Position numbers and translations under genes: made by a program | NCBI RefSeq assembly: GCF_905475465.1 | Contig: NC_062247.1 | Span: forward strand, 2,294,001 to 2,358,000 | Origin: Pieris napi | Lineage: Eukaryota; Arthropoda; Insecta; Lepidoptera; Pieridae | Reading direction: 5' to 3' | Length of the DNA: 64,000 nucleotides | Shown: in pieces, positions 38,779 through 51,200 of the stretch | How the letters are laid out: each line of letters begins with the position of its first letter | How positions within the stretch are numbered: the stretch's first letter is position 1 | The notes under the pieces: generated by a model | The model's database searches: none | The model's input: the letters and a program-made list of their open reading frames with translations, nothing else | Told to the model about the DNA's origin: nothing

Positions 38779-39419
38779 ATTATATTATTTTCCAAGTTCT
38801 CTGATAAAGTATAGGCCTCCACCAAATAGATTCATCTCTTTTTATCTTAAACATTTGTCTCCTAATCTTGATCTTGACCTGAGGGCGACCTATCTTTCTC
38901 GTTGAATAAATAACAATATAAATTTATTGTATGCATTTCTAACCAATAAGTCCTACAAATGATAATGCAAGTGATGCGTTATGAAATCTAAATTGAAATA
39001 AAAGACAAAATAAACTTTTGATAACTTTAGCCGGCTTTATCCCGGATGGAACCGAATACAGCCTTCAAATAATAATCATGTTATTATAGTATTTTTAAGT
39101 TTAGTTTGCGTCAGAGCCCTTTGTAATGGTGCAAGGGCTGCCCCTAAACTGATAACAGTAATTTATGGGTGATTGTTAAAAAAACAAACTGTTTATCGAG
39201 AATCGACAACAAAAAGATAATAAATTATCATAATATGTGCGCGCACATTGCTCGCGTGACGTCTATCTATGTTGCTCGCTTATCTATAGAAACAGTAATA
39301 GCGGGGTGAGAATGTAAAACGACAGACCAAAACCGAGCGTTCTATTGGACTTATTGACGTAGTATAGGTCTGTGTCCATGATTACGTGATCTATACCAAC
39401 CAAGACAAACGATTTTTAT
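38779..39419. other. No gene recognised
   Basis: AT-rich; no supported feature. Confidence 0.45.
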
Positions 39420-39770
39420 TATACGCTTTATATTAGCTTCACCTGTATGTATGTATGTATGTAACCGACTCCTTCGGACTCGATTTTGACCCACTTTTAA
39501 CGGACAGATTTAATTCAAACTTTGCGCACCTGTCAAAGATCGATGACAATGCAATAATCCGAAAAAAAAATAAAAAAAATGTAATTAAAAAATAAATAAT
39601 AGTTAAAAAAAATAAAAAACACGCTTTTAAAGCACATCAAGCTAAAAAGTGAAAAATAATTCCTAATTTAGGCTGAAAATGGTAATGAACAAAAACACTT
39701 CTTCACTTTTTAGTTTGATGTGCTTTAAAAGCGTGTTTTTTAGTTTTTTTAACTATTATTTATTTAATTC
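39420..39770 (+). repeat. Dispersed repeat family Q, foldback copy
   Basis: It matches 13084-13460, but its A-rich end (39590-39660) is followed by an inverted copy of itself (39705-39770). Confidence 0.75.
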
Positions 39771-40261
39771 ACCTCCAGGGCTTTATGCGTTAGCGTGACT
39801 TAGTGTCAGTAAAAATATAATATTATTTTAAATCTCCCTAAAATTAAAATACGCGAATAATGGCAACACTGAAGACACGTCGCAATAGATAACAATGTAT
39901 AGTAATAAATAATAGCCTTGCAGTGATAGGAATAGCAAATATTTCGTAGTAAATAATGCGTTGGCACGTGTAATGCGACTATTCGTGTTAAAACAATTAA
40001 TATGTATTTAACGATAGTAATACATGATTATAAAGTTGTGAGAATTCTTTTAGATACGCGTGCACATCGTAAATACGCGCTTGACTAATTTATTGCGGAC
40101 TTTTTTTAATAACGATATATTGTTTTAATTCAAATGATGTCAATGGTTATTTGGTTTAAAAATAATATTGTGCCGTCAAAATTCATTTCGAGAGAAAACC
40201 TCCATCAGGAGGATTAGTGCGTAACTAAATACGTTTTAAGGTACACAGCGAACACTAATTA

Positions 40262-40335
40262 ATTTAACTTCTTTTCTGACGTTCATAAGTGTACTTGTTT
40301 ACCTATATGAATAAAGTTATCTTGACATTACCTGA
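40262..40335 (+). mobile_element. Family Z 3' terminus
   Basis: GACGTTCATAAGTGTACTTG and CCTATATGAATAAAG. Confidence 0.5.
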
Positions 40336-40540
40336 CACTCTCGAGGAAGAAACTTTTCCGTTTATGGAAACGAAAGGAAATTTTTACAGTTACTATTCCT
40401 GTTTAGCTCCTATTGCAAGCAGCCTGATGTTACCTAGTAAAGTTTATTAGCGAAGCCTATATATGTAGCCGTTATCAAATTGACTATCAAGCACAATTAT
40501 TTCATTTATATATTTTGAAGTTCGAAATTAGCGAAGCGAA

Positions 40541-40890
40541 TTATTCAACGAAGAGCGGTTCGAATCGTCGACGACCACTCCCTCTCCGAGCGGCTTGATC
40601 CCTTGGCGTTGCGAAGAGAAGTGGGGTCACTCTGTATCTTCTACCGGATTTACCATGGAGAGTGTTCAGAGGAGTGGTTCGGATTAATACCTGCAGCTGC
40701 AGAATGCGAAATTCTAGCCGTATCACCTCGACGTCCGTCGTTCCACAACTGAGCGTTTTTTTTTTGACAGAGAGTTTTTGCCGCGCACCATCACTATGTG
40801 GAACCAGTTGCTGAAAAATTTCCAAACCAATTCGACTTAGGTCGAAATTTTGGAAATTGGTTCCTTCAAGAAAAGAGCGTACCAATTTTT
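40541..40890 (+). mobile_element. Family X ORF2 C-terminal fragment, longest
   Basis: The plus strand reads RAVRIVDDHSLSERLDPLAL, RREVGSLCIFYRIYHGECSE and EWFGLIPAAAE, as in jockey-like ORF2 tails, then stops and gaps. The long minus-strand open frame here is its antisense. Confidence 0.7.
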
Positions 40891-40904
40891 TTTTTATAAT
40901 AGGG

Positions 40905-41060
40905 CGAGGCAAACGAGCTAGCGGGTCGACCAAAAAGGGCAGTCTACGCAGCCCATAGACACCCATTTTTAGTGGGTGCGTTGCTGGCCTTTGAGGGAGG
41001 AGTAGACTCGCTTTTTGAACATTTGGAGGTCGTATCTCCGAGGGAAGACCCCCCCCCCCC
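40905..41060 (+). repeat. Dispersed repeat family Y
   Basis: TTTTAGTGGGTGCGTTGCTGG and GGAGGTCGTATCTCC recur at 49490-49600. Confidence 0.55.
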
Positions 41061-41085
41061 GATTCCACAGATCGCTAGTTTGTTG

Positions 41086-41205
41086 AAAGGCCGGCAACAC
41101 ACTCGGGAGCCCTCTAGCATTGAGAGTGAACATGGGCGGCAGTATCACTTAACATCAGGTGAACCACCTGCCTGTTAACCCCTGTTCTATAAAAAGAAAA
41201 CGACG
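41086..41205 (+). mobile_element. Family X 3' end copy
   Basis: GGCCGGCAACACACTCGGG to CCCCTGTTCTATAAAAAG. Confidence 0.7.
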
Positions 41206-41917
41206 GGTTGCACTCCGGGAGTGCCGGCAGAGGTGAAAACTTAAATAGTAACGTGGTGCATTTTTTATATTTTGGAATGGTTAGGGAATAATTTTGCACG
41301 AATTGCTTTAATTATCAGTATAAAAGTACTATAATTTATGTGGTAGGTTACAATATTTATTTATTGCACTATCGTACACAAACATGATAATTTATATAAC
41401 ATTAAATACGCCGCGCCAGCTGTCTACTCTCCATCCGTCTTACGAAACCTACACAAAATAATTAAATTAGTATTAAATAATTCAATTAGGAAAATTCACT
41501 ATTTTTTAAGATGCCATTTTTTATTAGCGTCAGTGTGACCAAATCGTTAATAATAAAGCTTTAGACGTTTCGCAAATTTAAACCTTGATGTATTGACTTA
41601 AGGTCCAATTCCACATGCATCAATGTATCTGAGGAAAGAGACAAATGAATTAAAACCGTAACTATATATAACGAAGGTTCATATTCCTTTAAAAAACATC
41701 CATCTTACGAATTTTCGATCAGGACACGTGACCTGACGCGAGCTTAAATTTTTTTACCCTTCCAAAAAAAGTGTACAACGCCGCTAAGGAAGTTTTCACT
41801 TCAAACAGCACGAGCTACCAAAACCTTAAATATACTTAAGTCTGGTAATGTTTATAACGTACTTTACAATGCCCAAATAAAACAAAAACTGAAAACTAAT
41901 AATTTAATCTCATTACA

Positions 41918-42225
41918 CTAAAATCTGGATGCGAGGCCTCCACCACGACTATCAGCATGTGACAGAAGCTCATCGCTTCTTTGCTGTACTAAATTTAGTG
42001 CCGCAAGTGGAAGCGTGGCGTTAAGCGGTGGACCTTTTAACAGCGTTGCTAAAGCGGCTGGAGACAATATTCTGTCCGGCTCTAAAGCAAGGGATCCGCC
42101 AGCTTCCACAGCAACTCTAGCGCTTTCCACTGCTTCCACGATGTTCAAAGGCCCGTCCATAAGCGCTGTAGCCGCTCCTTGGGCTAATGCAGATAGAGAT
42201 TCCGCTCCCATTATATAACGAGTTC
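41918..42225 (-). CDS. GGT-like exon 9 (C-terminus and stop)
   Basis: It encodes residues 360-461: TRYIMGAESLSALAQGAA, a helix-rich middle, NATLP, and the C-terminal DSRGGGLASRF. The glycine pair of the oxyanion loop is missing. The acceptor is TTATTTCAG. Confidence 0.85.
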
Positions 42226-45200
42226 CTGAAATAACAAAAAACGCTGAACATGGTGTTATTCAAACCAAATATTTTATATTAATACTAGCTGCCCCCGCGA
42301 ACTTCGTTTCTCTTTAATGTGATTTTACTTAGCCTAGCTATTTTTCTATGCTACCCAGAGACTATTATGTTTTCCGGAATGAAAACTTTTAGGTTGTTCT
42401 GTGAATTTTTCTCTAATGAAGAATAGGGGTTGATCGTAGAGGGGTGAAAATGAAGGGTTATATGTATTTTTTAATGCCACATAATAAAAAAAATCCTTTC
42501 CAAAAAATAAAATATTTTTTTGGGGTGGACACCCCTTATCACTTAGGAGTTTTCTAAGCATGCTATCGAATGCCATATTTGTGTCAGGGTTAAATACTAG
42601 TAAAGAAAATGCTATTAGGGGAAATAAACAGTTTTCAGATTTAATAACTAAATTGTGTCTGGTATATAAAATATGGAAATTGGCCACGCCTTGATTTACC
42701 TAATTTTTAATTCCATTCAGTGAACGTTAAAAAACCATATAAAGGAAAGACACTTCTCAGAAATTCAAATAACAATTATCAAGGTTGGAAATATATACTA
42801 AAACTTTTAATTCGATTCCAGATTTGACAATTTCAGTGTTGCAACGTTATGACAAGTACTAAATAGTGACGTTGCGAAATTATTCGATACGGAATTGGAA
42901 TATTTCCGGATCGATTCCTCTGTTTTATAGTAGTATATCTAAACAACTACTACTTTAATAGAAACTAAGTATATCAGGAAATTAAATATTTCTTAACGGA
43001 TAATTTTGTTATAACGATTAATTTTACTAAGGATCTGAGAGTTTTCTTTAATAATTGTGTGTGAAATGAATAGAAAAGTTGATCATGAAGGAACATGAAA
43101 AATATTAAATTTTTATAAAATAAAGCAGCGGTTACTAATTAATAAATAACTATGTATTTATTTAAATAAAAATCAATAATTTAGTCTTTAATTGGCACAC
43201 CAATATTATGATTACATAAACATAAATCGCGATTGTTTATAAATTTTTGGGTTCATCACTACGCTCATACGCTACGTTCATATCATTATTTTACAAAATG
43301 ACAGTAGCTAATGTCAAATGTGGAATCGAAATAAAAGTCGTGGTATAATTAATTTATTCAGCAACTGAAATATCAGTTGCATGTTCATTTACAAAAATAA
43401 CTCACCACAAACAAACTCGTCGACGAGAATAGCTGGCGCTAGATCAAGCGGAGCGGAAGGAATGTCTTGTTTCCATCCGGATAATGTGTCTTGGCCCGAA
43501 CCAAAGGGGGCCGATAAACCACTGTAAGGTGTGCCAAATAAAACTGTGTATAATGGAGACACACAATTAATGTATAACTTGTGAAACATTACAAAATTGT
43601 ATCGAGAGGAGACGGCATGGACAGAAGAATCAAGTTAAATTTCAAATATTTATTTTACAATATAAATGTATAAATTATATAGTTATAGTTTTTTTATAAT
43701 TACATTAGACATAGAAATTTGTTGGTAGTTGTCCAACGGAACTCTCGTTCGAGGTACGTAATTAATGTAAATCTACGTCTTGGACCTAAATATTGATTAC
43801 TTCCAGATGAGTAGACACGGCCGTGGGGTTCAAGTGCACACTGCACAGGCGCTAATTAAAGATTTAAGTTGGGGCCTGGTTGATACCAGATAGTACCGGT
43901 GACCCCAGAGCTGGTGCTTTTCTCGCTCAACGAATAAGTATCGCAATACAGCGAAGAAATATTGCCAGCGTCAAAGGTACACTGCCACAGGGACCAAACT
44001 TTATAAATTTGTTTTAATTTTCTTTGAATAATAATTTAATTTAATTTTTATAATTTAATTTTATTACAGAAGCTAATATAATATAATAATCAAGGAAATA
44101 ACACATACATCTTAAGAACTTTAAGTGATGGTAGCAATATGTTATCTGTATAGGTGATACACAGGTTACCGGTACACGATGTATGTTGCCAAATTTGTAG
44201 CTTTTGCGTAATGCGCGTACGAATGCGACGCAAAGACGTAAACAATTAATACACTAGTTTTTTTCACTGGCAATAAATCATTTATATTTCTATATATGAT
44301 ACAGATAACGGCAAACATCTTGAACAAATGTCCTTGCCTGCGCAGAAGCGATTTTTAGGAATCACTGTCTATCGCGTGATTGCTAAATCAGTTGACGTTT
44401 GTGTTCCGCACTGCGCAAACTTTCCCCCACTCCCTTGTTTAATGTTCAAGATGTTTGCCGGTATCTATACAATATCTAGAGCGGCGTTTGAAGGTGCTTT
44501 AATAGCCTTATTAAAGCACCTTCAGACGCCATACAAGAAGCCTTTCTTGTATGTTAAGTGGGCTAATTAGTCTAGCGAATAATAAATAAACTTACGTGAC
44601 TAGAGCAACATATGTATCTTGTGAATCCACTACAGCTAATCCAGATGCAACACCACTAGGCCATGAATCAGCTGCTGATATTGCTTGAGACTGCAGACTA
44701 GCTACTACCCTGCAAAATGACATACTTTAAAGTACGATGCCATCCACCCAATTAAATTTTTCTAGACCCAAAAATAATTTCTTTGATATTTGTCTCTAAT
44801 TAAGAGAAAAGACCCACACAAAAAATATTTAGAAGTGGGCTATATTTATTTCCAAAATATAAAAAAAATGTCCATTATATGGATTATGTGCTATTAAAAT
44901 CTAACTCTCTTCTTATATATTCTTAAAAGCCTTAAATTCACGGCGATGTATAGGTATAGGTACAAGTTTTCCGAACCAGTTCTTGGTTCAGACTGTTATA
45001 TCAGCGATATTATAGACCAAGTGTGCATAGACACGAGTTCTCTTTTCCATAATAAACTTATTGGGCAGATCATAGTCAGTTAATATCCGTTGACACGCGA
45101 CATGATAAGGTATGCACATCTCCTATGAAGCTGTCGAATATACCAAGACCAAACTATAAGGTAGAAAGTGTAAGGGAGTACCTATGATACGCCTCGAGAG

Positions 45201-48200
45201 AAGATAGCGGAGCAGGTTCGAAAGCTGTTGAGAGTGCAATAGCTGCCCTCGCACCCGCAGAACCAGCCCAAATTCGCCAGGTACCAGCTCGCACTGTGCC
45301 CACAGTACTTGATACAACGGAGCTCTCACAGAGCCACGATGCGCAGAGTTCTACAATATTCATTAAAATGTCTAAATATATAGTCAAGAATACAATAAAT
45401 AAACCAGTGGCGCTAAAAACGTTTTAGGTCTGGGCCTCAGATTTCTGTATCTAATTCATGTTAATTAGTCAATTTAAGGCAAGTAGGTGATCAGCTTCCT
45501 GTGCTTTACACACGCTGACTTTTTGGGTCTTATGCAAGCCGGTTTCCTAACGATGTTTTCCTTCACCGTGAGAGCGAATGTTAAATGCGCATATAGACAG
45601 AAAGTCCATTGGTGCACAGCCGAGGATCAAACCTACGACCTCCAGATGATATAATTGCTATATGATCAAGTATATTATAGACAATACCTACACACACTAT
45701 AGTTCTCCCACTTGTGTATTTTTAATATTATTATTTATTGACTTTAAATATTGCCACAATGAAGTCTTAATTAAATAAGAATGAATCGCAAAATGCCAAG
45801 CACAAAACTCGAAGTCGGCTGGACCAGTTCGAGTGATTTTTTATTTATTCCTTGAACTCCGAAGGTTTTTACGGACAGAAAAATTGGAAAAATAATTTTT
45901 AAATTTTGCATACTTAGTTCTAAGGTTTTTACGCCGGTAAAGCTAACAGCATAGCGTAGCATAGCACCATATGTTGGTATGAAGCTACTAAAAATACATA
46001 TTTAGGCGAAACAAATTCAAGTTCGCATATCTCAATTTGAATATATTTCCTTATCACTAAGGCTACTTATAAATGAATGAAATTGAAAAACATCCTATTA
46101 TTAGGCTACGTTAATGTTCTATGAGGTATAGCCCCAACAAAATGTGGAGTATAGGAGAAACGTACTTGTGTATATGTTTCATTGATAATATTTTGTTATA
46201 GAGGATCTTTCAACCCAAATTATTGTTTCAATGTATAACCCAGATATTTCGGTTTAAGCTGAGTTAGTATAGTTATAGGGATGTTCATGATACCATTAAT
46301 TTAGAATAAATAAAAAGCTTTCGTCGTAATTTTAAGTTACCCGGACTATTTTATATTGGAGTAGCAGGAGTAACTCACCGGCACTACTATTCTGTTGTAA
46401 TGTTTGCAAGTAATCTGCTAGAAGTGGTTCAGTATGCAATGTGCCTGCGACGTATCCGGGCGATAATTGCGAAGCACTGGCAATCGCGAGCCCCGCTGAT
46501 ATATTGAAGCCGTTTCTGGAAATTTAACATCAACATTAAGACCAATAAGTCTTTCCTCCAACTTCGATTTTGTTCCCTTCGGAGTTGAGATTCTTGTTTT
46601 CAAGTGCACAGGTGCTAATTAAAGATTTAAGATGGCGTCTGGTAGATAGAACCGGTGACCCCAGAGCTGGTGTTTTCCTCGCTCAACGAATAAGTATCGC
46701 AATACAGCGAGGAAATGCTGCCAGCGTTAAAGGTACACTTAAAGGTTTTAATATTAATTAAACATACTCTGGACTGAAATTTGCTAGGCAACCCATATGG
46801 ATTATATTTATTGACATATTAAATTAAATATAAAATACGTTTCATTAAATAAGCATCTCGGTGAAGGTCGTTGTATATCGGGATCTTATACTATTATGTT
46901 CTAAGTTCAGGTTAAATGATTAATCCAGATTGAGCATTCTGATACAGACAACAATCAAATTGAGGCATGTAACCGCTTTTCACTTACACTTAATATAATA
47001 TAAAATAAAGAAATTGAGAACCTTGCCAAATCAATAGCAGGTTGTAATAACTTCGGCCATGGCATTGTCCCGTACTTATCGTGTAATGCCGCCAGTCCTA
47101 ACACCAATCTTGGTACAGGGTTCGGGTCTAGTGAGCTCCGAATACCGCCCCATTCCATTACAGCAGGCTGGAGATATGGCATACGCCGATATTCCCAGTA
47201 TAGAAGTGATCCACTCCTGAAAAAATATTTATTAGTTGATAAACTCTGAAAAGATTAAATTGTCGTAGCATTAACGAAATTTTAAATTGTAATAGACCTG
47301 CAAACCCAAAAATGCAAGCAATGTTCGCGTTAAACTAAATCTAGAAGGATAAGTAAAATGTTTTCTCGAGACAAATTTTAAAAACACTGCATATTGTAAA
47401 ACTTTAGATGTAGAGTATTAATTAACTATATCAATTATAATGAGTAAAATAACATTAACATTATAATTGAGTTATAAAAATCAAGCTCTTGTGCTTTAAA
47501 ATGTGAAACAAAGTATGCCCTACCATCTATCTAAGCGGTACGGACTTACAATAACACTAGCTTCAAGAATTTGTATTAGTTCAACTATATTCTAACAGAT
47601 GGCGCTCAAACCAATATTATTAAACCTAACATAATTTTGTAGGTATTATTACGGTTTATTTACAATAGATGGCACTTAAATCAAGTACTAAATGTCTTAG
47701 AAGCAATATTATTGATATTTGTTTGTGTATTATTGCAGCAACTGCAACTCCTGTGGGTTTATGTAATGGCTTGAAAACTACTAAAGATCTTTGCCGGCGT
47801 CGCAAGGCAAGACATTGACAAAAATTAAATTCTAGTGATAATTTGTAATGTGTAAAGGAAAAAAAATCTAATACTTTGTTTATTCGGAATGGAAAGTCTA
47901 AACGATAATTTCAATTTTTTAATTCCTTATTAAGTAACAAATAGCTGACATAGATTTTACACCCTAACAGTTGCAAGGCTTAAACATACTATAGCTGTTT
48001 TAATAAGCCGTTACTTACGCATCCAACGATGTCCTATGCGGCGCTACAACAGCCAGGCAAAATGAGCTCGCAATTGCAGCGTCTATAGCCCGGCCACCGG
48101 CTCTCATTATACTGGTTCCGATACTGCTGCATTCTGCTGCAGATGAGGAGACGGAGCCGTGAGGTACAACCTGAAATAGTATTGTTAGACTTATTATATA

Positions 48201-51200
48201 ATATATATTATACTGTATACACACGTATTATATTATATATACGTATATTATATTAACGAATTTTTTACATATCAACTTTGACATTACAAAACAATTTTTT
48301 TTTAAAGACAATTCACACCAATAGACCTAGTCCCATGCTAAGCTGGTGAAGCTGTGTTATGGGTAGTAGGCAACGGATATACATACATATTATAGATAGA
48401 TAGACATATAAATACATATTTAAACACCCAAGACCTAAGCACAACACCAAATGCTCATCACATCGATGTTCGTCTCAGCCGGGGATCGAACCCGGGACGC
48501 ATGGATTCGTAGTCAGGGGTACTAACCACTAGACCAATGAGTCGTCGTTACAAAACAAATGTATTGGTTTACGCGAGTATTACAGAAGTAAAGTAAAAGA
48601 TTTGATTAATTTAATATAGATATTGCTTGCGCTGGAAAATGTAAAAAAGACTTTAAGACATTGTTTTGTTTTAATTGCAAATATTAGATTGTTGATGTAT
48701 ATAATATGACGCTTCTTTCACTTTGATATTCTAATGGTAAGTGAATTATACGTTCGATATGTGTTTAGGGGAGGAAAACCGGGGCTACAGCCTCCTAAAA
48801 AGACCTTATTAATAATAAAATATTGTATTCTTGGTTTGACAATAAATTACTTATCAGAAAACTGAACTGATTTCTTTTTCCATTTTATATGGAAAATATT
48901 TTGGGGACAGGACATTCAACTAGATTTTTAATGTATTACCTATTGTTAGTTATATTTTTTTTAGTTTATTAAAGAAAAGCTGTGTAAAAAGGCTTACTTT
49001 AAAGTTAACGATTATCTAGTTGATAAAAGGGACTGGGACTAGTGCTAGACAGGTTACTTCTAATTAATTTGCGATAATTGTTTTAAAATATTGATGATTA
49101 TTATTGTTTGATGATTTGCTATTTTAAAAGAGAACCGAGAGATTTTTACGCCGGCTTTATCTCGGCCTACCCTCTGTCTTCTTTGCCGATATAATACGTG
49201 ATATCTTATATTCCATAATAAACATATTTTATTTTTTATAAAATAGTGCATAGTAAAAAGTGCATCTATGTACTTAAGTTACTTGGTAGTCTCCGTAATA
49301 TATTTGAGTGATGAGGGCGATTGTTACAGCGACTGTTAGAGTGGCAAACGCTCCAATGATGATCCGGGGTCCACCAGCGCAGAGACCACCAGCTGTCGTA
49401 TGGTACTGCTTTAGTGGGACATCTTCGCGAAGTTCTACCACACCTGCAAAATACAATTTTTTAATATAGGATAGGGTGAAAATGAACATATGGGCCGCTC
49501 ATGGACACCGATTTTAGTGGGTGCGTTGCCGGCCTTTGCGGAGTATACTAATTTTATTAACAATTGGAGGTCGTATCTCCCAGGAGACCTGTTAAGTGGC
49601 TCGTGGACTTGTATTGTCAAACTTTTATCAGTAAAGAGAATATATTTTTTAATATGCATTTTAGAAGTTCTAATAAAATTTCCACGGATGTATGTATGTT
49701 TATGGGATTAAAGGCTGTAATTGATTTGTACATCACCCAGGTCCGGTGGAAGACGCAAAGCCCACCAGATCTAGCTTAAACAAATACAATCCCTTTTTAG
49801 GAAAGGGGAGAAAAGACACTCCCCTGCTGTATACTTTCTAGGCCACAGATCTGCCCAATCGCGTGCTAGGGTTATTAGTTGCTATTAGGGGTCTTATAAA
49901 AAGTGTAGGTAAAAACTTGTGAAGTATACACGAAGCTATTCATGCCGCATATATGCAAAGTACAAGAAAAGAAATGTAATCCTCAGTTGTTAATTACTTT
50001 CATGTAATTAGATTATTGTGCAACACTTTGCGTTTGTAATGTAATTAAAATGTAATATGTAATTAGTAATTAGCTATTTTCGCTTTCACATTTAATACGA
50101 TTAGTCCTAGGTTCCAAATTTAAAAAGAAGAACTAGAAGAGATGTTTCGCTTAAATTCTCGGTAAATCAGTGAAGGTCAAGTTATAAGCGGATTTTGAGC
50201 TATTTTAGTTAAACATTTAGAGTGGCAACGTAAACTATTTAAATTCTAGAGACTATGTTAAGTATTAGATAGTACATTAGTATAAATAAAATAAAAAGTC
50301 TTTTTATTTCTTGCAAAAGAACAAAGTAAACTTAATTATATTTTGACACATATATTTTTAAAAAAGTTTTTTTTTTAAATATTTTTTTTTATATTTATAA
50401 TAATAACTTCTTTATTTCCTATAATATCCTACACTATTTTGACAAGGCCTTAAATTAAAAAAAAATCTTATAATATATTAGATCATTCACAATCACATAA
50501 GAAATTGGTTTTTTGTGGGGCATTGAAAGGGGCCCTTTCAATGCTGTCTTATATATGTGTTTATTGGAATAAGATTTAAGTGGCAGCATCTTTTAAATGG
50601 TCATCGTATAATTTTCTGAAGTAACTTAGCTGCAGTCATATTATATTTTTTAAGGCAACTTTGTACAAGTCAACCTTCCCAAAATAATCATTTTATCGCC
50701 GATAATCCAATCCATCCCTTAAAAACCACAGCCAGTTTTAATCCCGTGAATACATGCAAAATATGAAGATAAATATTAAGAACATTTTGGATTCGGTTTA
50801 GAAATAAATTGATTATAACAGTATTCCAAAATTAGTATCAAAATCGAAATAAACTATTTAAGGTAGCCGTCTTATTACGGAAATGAAAGATTTTGCTCCG
50901 ATAGCGGCATTGGACGACAAATAGATGTGATTTAACTGAAAGATTCTACAATCATACTGGTTGTATTATAAACTGCGTGTTAAATTAAATATATGTGTCA
51001 TTCATAAAAAATATGGATGGTGGTGTTTTAACTCAAACTCAAAAGATCTTTATTCATATAGTTAAACAAGTACACTTATGAATGTCAAAAAAATAAGTTA
51101 AATTAATTGTAAATTTACATTTACTACCAGTTCTCAAGTCAAGGGCGTAGAGCGGGCAAGAAGAACTGGCAAGACTTTCCGCCACTCTTTTTAATCGCTC

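Noticed and set aside
40541..41068. 175-codon minus-strand open frame
   Set aside because: It is the antisense of a plus-strand non-LTR ORF2 fragment, which has the recognisable protein motifs.
42346..42687. 113-codon minus-strand frame
   Set aside because: It is the antisense of repeat family W in GGT-like intron 8.
43522..43545. Upstream acceptor ACACAG for GGT-like exon 8
   Set aside because: It would shift the frame; the acceptor at 43521 restores GLSAPFGSG in phase.
45123..45329. Alternative open frame in GGT-like exon 6
   Set aside because: It does not join in phase with exons 5 and 7, whereas the other frame does.
48490..48546. Possible tRNA gene
   Set aside because: A and B boxes are present, but it is the head of a SINE whose body is repeated at 62382; it lacks a full cloverleaf in its own right.
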